48,262 bases of DNA from Paracoccus denitrificans (GTDB taxonomy: Bacteria; Pseudomonadota; Alphaproteobacteria; Rhodobacterales; Rhodobacteraceae): positions 1 through 48,262 of the forward strand of contig NZ_FNEA01000032.1 in the NCBI RefSeq assembly GCF_900100045.1. The letters run 5' to 3'. A program made the translations under genes and the position numbers. The notes under the pieces were generated by a model, which saw only the letters and a program-made list of their open reading frames with translations, was not told the DNA's origin and ran no database searches. Positions 36,247 through 45,469 of the stretch are shown here, piece after piece. The number at the start of each line of letters is the position of its first letter. The first letter of the stretch is position 1.

Positions 36247-37419
36247 TCACGGATCGCGCACCCCCGAAAGCGGCGGGATCATGGTGCCCGCGACAAGATG
36301 CGTCAGCCCGCCCCGCAGCAGCGGCAAGGTAGAGAGCGGCGCGAGCACCAGGTCGCGCAGCCAGGGCAGGCTACGGCTGCCCGACTGATACATCGGGGTG
36401 AAGGCGGCGCTCATCCCCTGGTAGATACGGACATGCCAGCGGCGCATGGCGGCGTAATCCGGCAGGGCCTCTTCGAGCGGACGGCGCAGCGCATGGGCCA
36501 GCGCGAAGGCATCGAGCAGCGCCATGTTCGCCCCCTGCCCCAGTTGCGGGCTGGCGCGATGCGCGGCGTCGCCGATATGGACCAGGCCCGGCGCCCAGGG
36601 GCGGCGCAGGGTGCCGTGGCTGTAGCGCGCCTGGGTCATCTGCGCATTCTCGCGGATGGTTTCCAGGAACGGCGCCATCTGCGGCCAGAGCGCGGCAACC
36701 CCGTCGCGCCAGTGGGCCATCGGCGCCTGCGGCCAGCGGTCCAGTTCGGCCAGCGGCATGGACCAGAAGACGGCGGCGCGGGGCGTCGGATCGCCGGGCA
36801 GGCAGCCGATGGGCAGCACGCCCGCCATCCGGCTGGCGGCGCGGTAACGCTGCCACAGTTCGCTGCGCGGGAAATCCGTTTCGGGCCAGGGCACCGTGCC
36901 CCAGATCGCGCCATAGCCCAGCGGCCGCGCCTGCAGGGGCGACAGTCGCGAACCCGCGCCGCTGGCATCGACGACCAGGTCGAAAGGGCCGAAATCGCGC
37001 CCGTCGGCCAGCATGAGGCGCCGCCCGGCCCCGTCCGGGCCGGCCGAGACGATCTCGGCCGAGGTCACCACCGGCAGGCCGAGCGCAACAACCCGGTCCC
37101 AGAGCAGTTGGAACAACGTGGCGCGGTGGATGCCGCGGCCCGGCGCGGCGACGGGATAGGAGACGTCCAGCACCTTGCTGCCCCGCGCCTCGTGCCCGAG
37201 CATGCGGGCGATGGGGCTGGAGAGGCGGCGCGTGTCCCCGCCCGCGCCGATCCGGTCCAGCACGGCCAGCCCGACCGGCTGGACCACCAGCCCCGAGCCC
37301 AGGGGACGCGGCGCGGCGAAACGCTCGAACAGAGTGACGTCGTGGCCCTCGCGGGCCAGCAGCGCGGCAGCGGCGAGGCCGCCGATCCCGGCGCCCGCGA
37401 TGGCGATCCTGTAGCTCAT
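36247..37419 (-). CDS. FAD-dependent aromatic-type monooxygenase
   Basis: A 390-residue flavoprotein of the PHBH/UbiH class. The FAD dinucleotide fold is IAIAGAGIGGLAAAALLAREG, the middle motif is FDLVVDASGAGSR, and the second FAD motif is VHIGDAAHRASPQLGQGANMALLDA. It would hydroxylate an aromatic or related substrate using NAD(P)H; no pathway genes are next to it. It precedes the truncated haemoglobin by 19 nt, an association that may reflect O2 handling, by inference. It is divergent from ileS. Confidence 0.9.
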   Translation of the reverse strand: MSYRIAIAGAGIGGLAAAALLAREGHDVTLFERFAAPRPLGSGLVVQPVGLAVLDRIGAGGDTRRLSSPIARMLGHEARGSKVLDVSYPVAAPGRGIHRATLFQLLWDRVVALGLPVVTSAEIVSAGPDGAGRRLMLADGRDFGPFDLVVDASGAGSRLSPLQARPLGYGAIWGTVPWPETDFPRSELWQRYRAASRMAGVLPIGCLPGDPTPRAAVFWSMPLAELDRWPQAPMAHWRDGVAALWPQMAPFLETIRENAQMTQARYSHGTLRRPWAPGLVHIGDAAHRASPQLGQGANMALLDAFALAHALRRPLEEALPDYAAMRRWHVRIYQGMSAAFTPMYQSGSRSLPWLRDLVLAPLSTLPLLRGGLTHLVAGTMIPPLSGVRDP

Positions 37420-37461
37420 GGCCGCTTGCTGCCCCAGGCCGGCCGCAGGTGCAAGCCGCGC

Positions 37462-37490
37462 TTGCAGGGGTCCGGGCGGTTTCCTATAAC
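37462..37490 (+). promoter_or_regulatory. Promoter of ileS
   Basis: TTGCAG (37462-37467), a 17-nt spacer and TATAAC (37485-37490) form a near-canonical housekeeping promoter. It predicts a leader of about 107 nt before the ileS ATG. Confidence 0.65.
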
Positions 37491-37531
37491 CCGCGCATGT
37501 TCAGCAGGGCCGGGATCTTTCGAATTATCCG

Positions 37532-37564
37532 CCCGGCGGCGTAGGAGCGTCCCTCGCCGCCGGG
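37532..37564 (+). promoter_or_regulatory. Strong hairpin in the ileS leader
   Basis: CCCGGCGGCG (37532-37541) pairs perfectly with CGCCGCCGGG (37555-37564) around a 13-nt loop, 39 nt before the ileS ATG. No T tract follows, so it is not a simple terminator. No T-box motif is seen. Confidence 0.55.
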
Positions 37565-37603
37565 TAATGCATGCCTGCCCAGCCACCGAAGGATTCCCGC
37601 CAG

Positions 37604-40534
37604 ATGAGCGATACGACCACCGATACCCAAGCCGCGCCCGATTACCGCGACACCGTCTTCCTGCCCCAGACCGATTTCCCGATGCGCGCCGGCCTGCCGC
37701 AGCGCGAGCCGGAATGGCTGGCCCGCTGGGAGCGCATCGGGATCTACGACCGGCTGCGCGAGCGCGCCGCGGGCCGCACGCCCTTCATCCTGCATGACGG
37801 CCCGCCCTATGCGAACGGCAACCTGCATATCGGCCACGCGCTGAACAAGACGATCAAGGACATCGTGGTGCGCAGCCACCAGATGATGGGCCGGGATGCG
37901 CGCTATGTGCCGGGCTGGGACTGCCACGGCCTGCCGATCGAATGGAAGATCGAGGAGAAATACCGCAAGGCCGGCCTGGACAAGGATGCGGTCGACATGA
38001 TCGAGTTCCGCCAGGAATGCCGCCGCTTTGCCCAGGGATGGGTCGATATCCAGCGCGAGGAGTTCAAGCGGCTGGGCATCACCGGCAAATGGGACGATCC
38101 CTACCTGACCATGGACTACCATGCCGAGGCGGTGATCGCAGCCGATTTCATGAAGCTGCTGATGAACGGCTCGCTCTACCAGGGTTCGAAGCCGGTGATG
38201 TGGTCGCCGGTCGAGAAGACCGCGCTGGCCGAGGCCGAGGTCGAATATCACGACCATACCAGCCACACCATCTGGGTGCGGTTCCGGGTGGCATCGTCGC
38301 AGGGTATTTGGGAAACGGAAAAGGACGCCAGCGTGGTGATCTGGACCACGACCCCCTGGACCATCCCGCAGAACCGGGCAGTGGCCTATAATCCGGGCAT
38401 CGGTTACGGGCTTTACCGGGTCGGCGCGGTGGCCGAGAACGCGACCGCGAAGCCCGGCGAATTGCTGGTGCTGGCCGACGCGCTGGCCGAAAGCCTGCGG
38501 CAGGCCGCGAAGGTCGAGGATTGGCAGCGCGTCCGCGACGTCGCGGCGGCCGACCTGGAGGGGCTGGTGCTGGCGCATCCGCTGCGCGGCGTCGAGGGCG
38601 GCGCCGGCGAGTGGGACTATGACGTGCCCATGCTGCCGGGCGATCACGTCACCGACGACGCCGGCACCGGCTTCGTGCATACCGCGCCCAGCCATGGCGA
38701 CGACGACTATCAGCTTGGCCTGAAATACCGGCTGCCGATGACCTATAACGTCGAGCCGGACGGGTCCTATCGCGCCGACCTGCCGATCTTCGGCGGGCAG
38801 GCGATCATCGGCCCGGACGGCAAGGAAGGCCCGGCCAATGTCAGCGTGATCAAGCAGCTTGCCTGGGCGGGCGCGTTGCTGGCCAAGGGCAAGATCAAGC
38901 ACTCCTACCCGCATAGCTGGCGTTCCAAGGCGCCGCTGATCTATCGCAACACGCCGCAATGGTTCGCCGCCATCGACCACGAACTGACCGACGGCATGGG
39001 CGAATACGGCGGAACCATCCGCACGCGCGCGCTGACCAGCATCGACAGGCTGGTGAAATGGTGGCCACAATCGGGGCGCAACCGCATCCATTCGATGATC
39101 GAGAACCGGCCCGACTGGGTGCTGTCGCGCCAGCGCGCCTGGGGCGTGCCGCTGACCTGTTTCGTCAAGAAGGGCGCCAAGCCGACGGATGCGGACTTCC
39201 TGCTGCGCGACCAGCGCGTGAACGACCGCATCATCGCCGCATTCGAGCGGGACGGCGCCGATGACTGGTATCGCGCCGGCTTCAAGGACGAGGTGCTGGC
39301 GGGCATCGTCGCCCCCGAGGATTACGAGCAGGTCATGGACGTGCTGGACGTGTGGTTCGACAGCGGCTCGACCCATGCCTTCGTGCTGCGCGACCGCGCC
39401 GACGGGGCGCCGGACGGCATCGCCGACGTCTATCTGGAGGGCACCGACCAGCATCGCGGCTGGTTCCAGTCCTCGCTCTTGCAGGCCTGTGCGACCAAGG
39501 GCCGGGCGCCCTATCGCAACGTGGTGACGCATGGCTTCACGCTGGACGAGAAGGGCATGAAGATGTCCAAGTCGCTCGGCAATACCATCGTGCCGGCCGA
39601 GGTCATCAAGCAATACGGCGCCGACATCCTGCGGCTGTGGGTGGCGCAGACCGACTACACCGCCGACCAGCGCATCGGGCCGGAGATCCTGAAGGGCACC
39701 GCCGACAGCTATCGCCGGCTGCGCAACACGCTGCGCTTCATCCTGGGCAACCTTGCCGGCTTTACCGAAGCCGAGCGCATCGACGTGGCCGAGATGCCGG
39801 AGCTGGAGCAATGGGTGCTGCATCGTCTTGCGCAGATCGACCGGCAGTTGCGCCATGGCTATGACAGCTTCGACTTCCAGGGCGTGTTCCAGGCCGTGTT
39901 CCAGTTCGCCACGGTGGACCTGTCGGCCTTTTATTTCGACATCCGCAAGGATGCGCTTTACTGCGACGCGCCCGATGCGCTGCGGCGGCGGGCCGTGCGG
40001 ACGGTATTGGACCTGCTGTTCCATCGGCTGGTGACCTGGCTGGCGCCGATCCTGCCCTTCACCATGGAGGATGTCTGGCTGAGCCGCTTCCCGTCCGAGG
40101 ACGGCTCGGTGCATTTGCAGGATTTCCCGGCCACGCCCGCCGCATGGCTGAACGATCCGCTGGCCCGGAAATGGGAAACCATCCGCCGCATCCGCCGCGT
40201 GGTGACCGCCGCGCTGGAGATCAAGCGCACCGACAAGGTGATCGGCGCCAGCCTGGAAGCCGCGCCGGTGGTGCATGTCGATGAGGCCGATGAGCTCAAG
40301 GCGCTGAAATCGGTGGATTTCGCCGATATCTGCATCACCTCGGACCTGAGCCTGACCGGCGATCCGGCGCCGGGCGAGGCGTTCCGGCTGTCGGACGTGC
40401 CGGGCGTCGGCGTGGTTTTCGAGCCGGCCGAGGGCGAGAAATGCCAGCGCTGCTGGAAGATCCTGCCCGATGTCGGCAGCCACAAGCATCCGGGCACCTG
40501 CGCCCGCTGCGACGCGGTGCTGAGCGCGGGCTAA
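37604..40534 (+). CDS. ileS: Isoleucyl-tRNA synthetase
   Basis: A 976-residue class I synthetase. HIGH appears as NLHIGHALNKT, the editing domain has VVIWTTTPWTIPQNRA and a TDDAGTGFVHTAPSHGDDDY stretch (read as AGTGFVHTAPSHGDDDY), KMSKS is MKMSKSLGNT, and the C-terminal zinc site is CQRCWKIL with CARCDAV. It charges tRNA-Ile. I chose the ATG at 37604 (MSDTTTDTQ), preceded by AAGGATT; a further ATG at 37571 is less likely. Unusual: an in-frame copy of the dispersed GTATTT element (38302-38324) encodes QGIWETEK just before the editing domain. Confidence 0.97.
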   Translation: MSDTTTDTQAAPDYRDTVFLPQTDFPMRAGLPQREPEWLARWERIGIYDRLRERAAGRTPFILHDGPPYANGNLHIGHALNKTIKDIVVRSHQMMGRDARYVPGWDCHGLPIEWKIEEKYRKAGLDKDAVDMIEFRQECRRFAQGWVDIQREEFKRLGITGKWDDPYLTMDYHAEAVIAADFMKLLMNGSLYQGSKPVMWSPVEKTALAEAEVEYHDHTSHTIWVRFRVASSQGIWETEKDASVVIWTTTPWTIPQNRAVAYNPGIGYGLYRVGAVAENATAKPGELLVLADALAESLRQAAKVEDWQRVRDVAAADLEGLVLAHPLRGVEGGAGEWDYDVPMLPGDHVTDDAGTGFVHTAPSHGDDDYQLGLKYRLPMTYNVEPDGSYRADLPIFGGQAIIGPDGKEGPANVSVIKQLAWAGALLAKGKIKHSYPHSWRSKAPLIYRNTPQWFAAIDHELTDGMGEYGGTIRTRALTSIDRLVKWWPQSGRNRIHSMIENRPDWVLSRQRAWGVPLTCFVKKGAKPTDADFLLRDQRVNDRIIAAFERDGADDWYRAGFKDEVLAGIVAPEDYEQVMDVLDVWFDSGSTHAFVLRDRADGAPDGIADVYLEGTDQHRGWFQSSLLQACATKGRAPYRNVVTHGFTLDEKGMKMSKSLGNTIVPAEVIKQYGADILRLWVAQTDYTADQRIGPEILKGTADSYRRLRNTLRFILGNLAGFTEAERIDVAEMPELEQWVLHRLAQIDRQLRHGYDSFDFQGVFQAVFQFATVDLSAFYFDIRKDALYCDAPDALRRRAVRTVLDLLFHRLVTWLAPILPFTMEDVWLSRFPSEDGSVHLQDFPATPAAWLNDPLARKWETIRRIRRVVTAALEIKRTDKVIGASLEAAPVVHVDEADELKALKSVDFADICITSDLSLTGDPAPGEAFRLSDVPGVGVVFEPAEGEKCQRCWKILPDVGSHKHPGTCARCDAVLSAG
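38302..38324 (+). repeat. Dispersed GTATTT element, copy H, inside ileS
   Basis: GGGTATTTGGGAAACGG and AAAAGG match the intergenic element (closest to copy A) but lie in frame in ileS. No GC hairpin accompanies it. It encodes GIWETEK in the linker before the editing domain. Confidence 0.65.
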
Positions 40535-40547
40535 GGAAAACACAGCC

Positions 40548-40573
40548 GGGCCGGGATGGCGCATCCCCGGCCC
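40548..40573. terminator. Shared hairpin between convergent ileS and glycosyltransferase gene
   Basis: GGGCCGGGAT (40548-40557) pairs with ATCCCCGGCCC (40563-40573), with one bulge, around GGCGC. It lies 14 nt after the ileS stop and 11 nt from the end of the opposite gene, so it can serve both. Confidence 0.5.
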
Positions 40574-40583
40574 GCAGCCGCCG

Positions 40584-41759
40584 TCAGCGCAGCCAGAGGC
40601 CGGCCTTCTTCAGGATCTGCCGCGTCCGCCCTTCGATCAGCGGGGCGCGGCGGTCGAACATGGGGCGGATGCTGTTGCGCCCCACGCCCTCCAGCACGAT
40701 CTTCCTTGCCGGCTCCCATGCTTCGGCCAGCGGTCCCAGGCGCGGATCGCGCAAAAGTGCCTCGACCGTCTCGACGGCATGGTCGCTTTCCCGGGCATAG
40801 AGCAGGGGCAGATCGCGGTAATGACAGGTCACGTCGCCGTCGAGACCGGCCAGACCTGGCCCCGGGCGCCCGCCGCCAAGCGCGTGGATCACCAGCGGAA
40901 GCGCCACCTGGTCCAGCAACACATCGAGCTTCTGGCAGGCCAGCGCCTCGCCCGGATCGGTGCGGATCGCCAGCGTCCAGTCCAGGAAACGCCGGCCGAA
41001 CTCCTGCGCATCGGCGCCGAAGAACCAGCCGGCATTGAAATAGAGGTAGCGCTCCCAATGCTCGTCCGGGTGGCTGCGGTCCAGCGAGCCTTCGTAATCC
41101 AGCCCGAAACGGTCATAGAGCGATTTCCAGATCGCACCGTAGCCTGGACCGTAGAGCGGCGGCTCGGGCCAGGTTCCGGTCCGGCGCATCGAGGCCGAGG
41201 GGCGCGAAAAGTCGAAGGGCAGCCGGTCCAGCGGTCCCGTCACCAGCGTATCGCTGTCGAAGAAGATGAACGGTTCATGCGGCGGCAGGACCGCCAGGGC
41301 CTCGATCTTGTTGCCGTAGGGATAGCTGGCGCCGAAATGCCGGGCGGCAAAGGGCAGGATCTCGGCGTCGAAGCCGGCAAGCGCGTGGCGGATGGCATCG
41401 GGCATCAGGGTCTGCGTGCCGGCCCAGGCGCCCTCGGGCCGAGGCTCCGCGACGATCAGCCGTCCCTGCCAGTCCGGGGCATGGCGGCGCAGGCTGGCGG
41501 CGAACAGCACCGCCTCCATGCCCAGGCGCATGCCCTGCCCGACCAACAGGATATTGAAGGAAGTTGCCTGTGCTGGGGCGGGGTCGGCTGCCAGAACCCC
41601 GGCGGCCGCATCGGCCCTGCGCCCCTTGCGTTCGGCCTGGCGGGCCTGGCGTCGCGCCTCGCGCTCGGCTCGGTTGGCCGCCTGGCGCGCGGCTCTTTCG
41701 GCCGCCCGGGACACGGGGGACATATCCCTCTGGTCCTGATCCTTGCCCTCGTCCGTCAT
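40584..41759 (-). CDS. Putative glycosyltransferase-like protein
   Basis: A 391-residue protein. After a charged Ala/Arg/Glu-rich helix (about 15-50), it has a Rossmann-like start (SFNILLVGQGMRLGMEAVLFAASL), a KIEAL segment, and FIFFDSDTLVTGPL with a DxD metal motif, as in GT-A glycosyltransferases that use nucleotide sugars. YLYFNAGWFFG follows, also typical of family 8-like enzymes. Donor and acceptor are unknown. AGGTG six nt before the ATG at 41759 supports this start. The upstream non-coding region is long and AT-richer. Confidence 0.7.
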   Translation of the reverse strand: MTDEGKDQDQRDMSPVSRAAERAARQAANRAEREARRQARQAERKGRRADAAAGVLAADPAPAQATSFNILLVGQGMRLGMEAVLFAASLRRHAPDWQGRLIVAEPRPEGAWAGTQTLMPDAIRHALAGFDAEILPFAARHFGASYPYGNKIEALAVLPPHEPFIFFDSDTLVTGPLDRLPFDFSRPSASMRRTGTWPEPPLYGPGYGAIWKSLYDRFGLDYEGSLDRSHPDEHWERYLYFNAGWFFGADAQEFGRRFLDWTLAIRTDPGEALACQKLDVLLDQVALPLVIHALGGGRPGPGLAGLDGDVTCHYRDLPLLYARESDHAVETVEALLRDPRLGPLAEAWEPARKIVLEGVGRNSIRPMFDRRAPLIEGRTRQILKKAGLWLR

Positions 41760-42643
41760 GGCACACCTATCATGCGAATCTTTACCGCGACAGGTCTTAG
41801 CAACAAGACGGCATCTCATTCCAGAGATGAATTCAGATTCCCGTATTCAACCTGAATGCGAGAAAGCTCGAAAACAGGCACCGTAAACACGTCTGAATTG
41901 TGCGGGCAGGAAAAATTCGCAATGAACCTCACCAAAAAGGCAGGTTCCCGCTAAACGGCTTTCATTGCAGGGTTAGTTTCAGCCGTTGAACGATTTCCAC
42001 TTTTACAGGTTCGGCAAGACCGGGTGAGACGTGGGCACCGTCCTCACCCGGTCACTCTAGACCTCAAATTTGACATTCCGCCAAAGACTTGTCGATCACT
42101 TCGACAAAGCCATGGCGCTTTTCCGCCGATGCCCTAAGGGAAAGTTTCGTTAAATGATCAGATTTACCGGCCAAACCAACGGGAATTGCTTGGCATTCCC
42201 TCATGGCGTGCATTTGGTAATATTGATCGCCCAAAAGATGATCTCGGAAAATGCGCCCGACTTGCTGCGAACCTCCGAAAATCGCTCTGGAACATGGCCG
42301 GCCGGGACCGCCGATTCCCGCGCATCCGGGCCATGCCACCTCGCCCTGTAAGGGCGGCGGATGCAGCCGCAACCCCGTCAAGGCTTCGGAATTCGGCAAT
42401 AGCGCTCTTCGGAGGGCGCGGGATCGCCGGGCAAGGCCGGCCGGCTCGGCCGAAGCGGATTCTTGCATTTTCCCTGCCCGGGATTTTCCCCTTCCGGATC
42501 AGGCCGCTTCGGCCGGGATGCCGGCGCGCCAGGCCATCGGGGACCGATCCGCGACAGGATTTCCGCATCGGCCCGGGAACCCCCGGCCCGGAACGGGTGT
42601 TCAATTCCCATATGCAAATGCAATCCGATCGAAAGGAGAGCCG
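41760..42643. other. Long gene-poor, partly AT-rich intergenic region
   Basis: About 880 nt without a gene I can support. The part 41770-42260 is visibly lower in GC than its surroundings. It contains AATTCAGA (41830-41837) repeated in inverse as TCTGAATT (41892-41899), with further ATTCA/TGAAT half-palindromes between, and a strong hairpin at 42018-42053. From 42260 on it is GC-rich again, with a small CGCCCT/AGGGCG hairpin (42342-42356). Several frames are open on both strands, but none shows a motif, a good start or coherent codon use. It may hold regulatory RNA or a decayed mobile insert. Confidence 0.55.
42018..42053. repeat. Strong 11-bp inverted repeat in the gene-poor region
   Basis: GACCGGGTGAG (42018-42028) and CTCACCCGGTC (42043-42053) are exact complements; the loop adds ACG/CGT pairing. 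No T tract follows on either strand. It could be the body of a small RNA or a protein-binding site. Confidence 0.6.
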
Positions 42644-42844
42644 ATGAACTGGGATATCATCGAAGGCAAGTGGAACCAGCTCAAGGGCAGCGTCAAGGAG
42701 AAATGGGGCGATTTCACCGATGACGAATTGACCGAGGTCGCGGGCAAGAAGGACAAGCTTGCCGGCAAGCTTCAGGAAAAATACGGCTGGACCAAGGAAA
42801 AGGCCGACGAGCAGATCAACAGCTTCTTCAAGGACAAGGTCTGA
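42644..42844 (+). CDS. CsbD family stress protein
   Basis: A 66-residue CsbD-like protein. MNWDIIEGKWNQLKGSVKEKWG and the repeated ELTEVAGKKDKLAGKLQEKYG are the family hallmark; it is small, charged and probably folds on binding. Members are induced by general stress, and the function is unknown. GAAAGGAG is an excellent ribosome site. A strong terminator follows, so it is monocistronic. Confidence 0.95.
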   Translation: MNWDIIEGKWNQLKGSVKEKWGDFTDDELTEVAGKKDKLAGKLQEKYGWTKEKADEQINSFFKDKV

Positions 42845-42878
42845 ACGCGTCAATCACCCAGGTTAGACGACTGCCAAG

Positions 42879-42906
42879 GCCCCCGGTTCGCGCCGGGGGC
42901 TCTTTT
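42879..42906 (+). terminator. Intrinsic terminator of csbD
   Basis: GCCCCCGG and CCGGGGGC form an 8-bp stem around TTCGCG, followed by TCTTTT. It starts 34 nt after the csbD-like stop. Confidence 0.88.
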
Positions 42907-42947
42907 CCATCCGCCAGGCCGGGAACAAAGGACGAACCAATCCCCCA

Positions 42948-42975
42948 TTGAACCTCCTGCGCCGGCTTCCTATCT
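42948..42975 (+). promoter_or_regulatory. RpoH-like promoter of lon
   Basis: TTGAAC (42948-42953), a 15-nt spacer and CCTATCT (42969-42975) match the alphaproteobacterial heat-shock pattern and equal the hsp20 spacing. It predicts a leader of about 64 nt before lon. Confidence 0.65.
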
Positions 42976-43045
42976 TGTCAGCCAGCAGGGGGCGCAGACT
43001 GCCTGTCTTAGGGGTTGCGCCTCTTGGCGAGAAAGGACTGATTCC

Positions 43046-45463
43046 ATGAACGAATTCGCCCAAACCACCCATCCGGTCCTGCCCTTGCGGGATATCGTGG
43101 TGTTCCCGCACATGATCGTGCCGCTGTTCGTCGGGCGCGAGAAATCGGTGCGGGCGCTCGAAGCCGTGATGGAACAGGATCGCCCGATCCTTCTCGCAGC
43201 GCAGAAGGATGCCGCGGTCGACGAGCCCGCCGCCGATGGGATCTTCCGCACCGGCGTGCTGGCCAATGTGCTGCAACTGTTGAAACTGCCCGACGGGACC
43301 GTCAAGGTTCTGGTCGAAGGGCGCGAACGCGTGCGCATCACCGAATTCGTGCCGAACGACGCCTATTTCGAGGCCCGCTGCGAAACGCTGGCCGAACAGC
43401 CGGGCGACGAGGATACGCTGACCGCCCTGACCCGCGCCGTCGCCGAGGAGTTCGAGCGTTACGTCAAGGTGCGCAAGAACATCCCCGAAGAAGTCGTCTC
43501 GGCCGTGGCCGAGGCGCGCGATGCGGAACGCCTGGCCGACCTGGTCAGCGGCCATCTGGGCATCGCGCTGGACAAGAAGCAGGAACTTCTGGAAACGCTG
43601 GTCACCGCCGAACGGCTGGAAAAGGTCTATGGCCTGATGCAAGGCGAGATGTCGGTCCTGCAGGTCGAGAAGAAGATCAAGTCCCGCGTCAAGACCCAGA
43701 TGGAGAAGACCCAGCGCGAATACTACCTGAATGAGCAGATGAAGGCCATTCAGCGCGAGTTGGGCGACGGCGAGGACGGCTCGAACGAGATCACCGAGCT
43801 GGAAGAAAAGATCCGGCAGACCAAGTTCAGCAAGGAGGCCCGCGAAAAGGCCGAGGCCGAGTTGAAGAAGCTGAAGTCGATGTCGCCGATGTCGGCCGAG
43901 GCCACGGTCAGCCGCAACTATCTCGACTGGCTGCTGTCGCTGCCCTGGGGCGTCAAGTCGCGTATCCGCAAGGACCTCGGCAAGGCCGAGGAGGTCTTGG
44001 ATGCCGATCATTACGGCCTGGAAAAGGTCAAGGAACGGATCGTCGAATACCTGGCGGTGCAGAACCGTTCGGCCAAGCTGAAGGGGCCGATCCTGTGCCT
44101 CGTCGGCCCTCCGGGCGTCGGCAAGACCTCGCTGGGGCGTTCGGTGGCGCGCGCCACGGGCCGCGAATTCATCCGCATCAGCCTTGGCGGGGTGCGTGAC
44201 GAATCCGAGATCCGCGGCCACCGCCGGACCTATATCGGCTCGATGCCCGGCAAGATCATCCAGGCGCTGAAGAAAGCCAAGACCACCAACCCGCTGATCC
44301 TGCTCGACGAGATCGACAAGATGGGCCAGGACTTCCGCGGCGACCCGGCCTCGGCCATGCTGGAGGTGCTGGACCCCGAACAGAACGCGACCTTCGTGGA
44401 CCACTATCTGGAAGTGGAATACGACCTGTCGAACGTGATGTTCGTGACCACGGCCAACAGCTACAACATGCCGGGGCCCCTGCTCGACCGGATGGAGATC
44501 ATCCCGCTGGCCGGCTATACCGAGGACGAAAAGCGCGAGATCGCGCGCCAGCACCTGCTGCCCAAGCAGATCAAGGCGAACGGGCTGCGCAAGGGCGAGT
44601 TCTCGGTGACGGACGAGGCACTGACCCATGTGATCCGCTACTACACCCGCGAGGCGGGCGTGCGGTCCCTGGAGCGCGAGATCGCCAAGCTGGCCCGCAA
44701 GGCCGTGACCGATATCCTCAAGGGCAAGGTCAAGACGGTCGAGGTCACGCCCGAGAAGGCCGAGGAATACCTGGGCGTGCGCCGCCATCGCTATGGCCTG
44801 GCCGAAAAGGACGACCAGGTCGGCGTGGTGACGGGCCTGGCCTGGACCCAGGTCGGCGGCGATCTGTTGCAGATCGAGGCACTGAAGCTTCCGGGCAAGG
44901 GCCGCATGAAGACGACCGGGAAACTGGGCGACGTAATGAAGGAATCGATCGACGCCGCGTCCTCCTTCGTCCGCTCGATCAGCCCCCTCATCGGGGTGAA
45001 GCCGCCGAAGTTCGAGACGGTGGACATCCATGTCCACGTCCCCGAAGGCGCGACGCCCAAGGACGGGCCTTCGGCGGGGGTCGCCATGGTGACCTCGATC
45101 GTCTCGGTGCTGACGCAGATCCCGGTCCGCAAGGATGTCGCCATGACCGGCGAGGTCACCTTGCGCGGCAATGTGCTGGCCATCGGCGGGCTCAAGGAAA
45201 AGCTGCTGGCGGCGCTGCGCGGAGGCATCAAGACCGTGCTGATCCCGGCCGATAACGAGAAGGACCTGGCCGAGATTCCGGCCAATGTGAAGGAAGGGCT
45301 GAAGATCATCCCGGTCAGCCATGTGCGCGAGGTCTTGCAGCACGCGCTGGTGCGGATGCCCGAGCCCATCGAATGGGACGAGGCCGCCGAGGAGGCGGCC
45401 GAGGCCACCCGGCTTGCCGCGACCCGCGACCAGGGAAGCGGCGGCGCGGCGGTCGCCCACTGA
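43046..45463 (+). CDS. lon: ATP-dependent protease Lon
   Basis: An 805-residue Lon. It has the N-terminal substrate domain (VLPLRDIVVFPHMIVPLFVGRE), AAA+ module with Walker A GPPGVGKTSL, Walker B LILLDEIDKMG, and the protease domain with the catalytic Ser in DGPSAGVAM and Lys in GGLKEKLLAALRGG. It degrades damaged and short-lived proteins in the cytoplasm. AGAAAGGA precedes the ATG. An RpoH-like promoter lies upstream and a perfect 11-bp terminator follows. An HU-type gene comes next, as is common after lon. Confidence 0.98.
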   Translation: MNEFAQTTHPVLPLRDIVVFPHMIVPLFVGREKSVRALEAVMEQDRPILLAAQKDAAVDEPAADGIFRTGVLANVLQLLKLPDGTVKVLVEGRERVRITEFVPNDAYFEARCETLAEQPGDEDTLTALTRAVAEEFERYVKVRKNIPEEVVSAVAEARDAERLADLVSGHLGIALDKKQELLETLVTAERLEKVYGLMQGEMSVLQVEKKIKSRVKTQMEKTQREYYLNEQMKAIQRELGDGEDGSNEITELEEKIRQTKFSKEAREKAEAELKKLKSMSPMSAEATVSRNYLDWLLSLPWGVKSRIRKDLGKAEEVLDADHYGLEKVKERIVEYLAVQNRSAKLKGPILCLVGPPGVGKTSLGRSVARATGREFIRISLGGVRDESEIRGHRRTYIGSMPGKIIQALKKAKTTNPLILLDEIDKMGQDFRGDPASAMLEVLDPEQNATFVDHYLEVEYDLSNVMFVTTANSYNMPGPLLDRMEIIPLAGYTEDEKREIARQHLLPKQIKANGLRKGEFSVTDEALTHVIRYYTREAGVRSLEREIAKLARKAVTDILKGKVKTVEVTPEKAEEYLGVRRHRYGLAEKDDQVGVVTGLAWTQVGGDLLQIEALKLPGKGRMKTTGKLGDVMKESIDAASSFVRSISPLIGVKPPKFETVDIHVHVPEGATPKDGPSAGVAMVTSIVSVLTQIPVRKDVAMTGEVTLRGNVLAIGGLKEKLLAALRGGIKTVLIPADNEKDLAEIPANVKEGLKIIPVSHVREVLQHALVRMPEPIEWDEAAEEAAEATRLAATRDQGSGGAAVAH

Positions 45464-45469
45464 CACCGG

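Noticed and set aside
37491..37603. T-box riboswitch before ileS
   Set aside because: No T-box sequence or specifier loop, and the family is not expected in this group.
37484..40564. 1026-codon frame opposite ileS
   Set aside because: Antisense shadow with no motifs.
42064..42853. Overlapping open frames in the gene-poor region before csbD
   Set aside because: No ribosome site, no motif and mixed codon use; one of them is simply the reverse of csbD.
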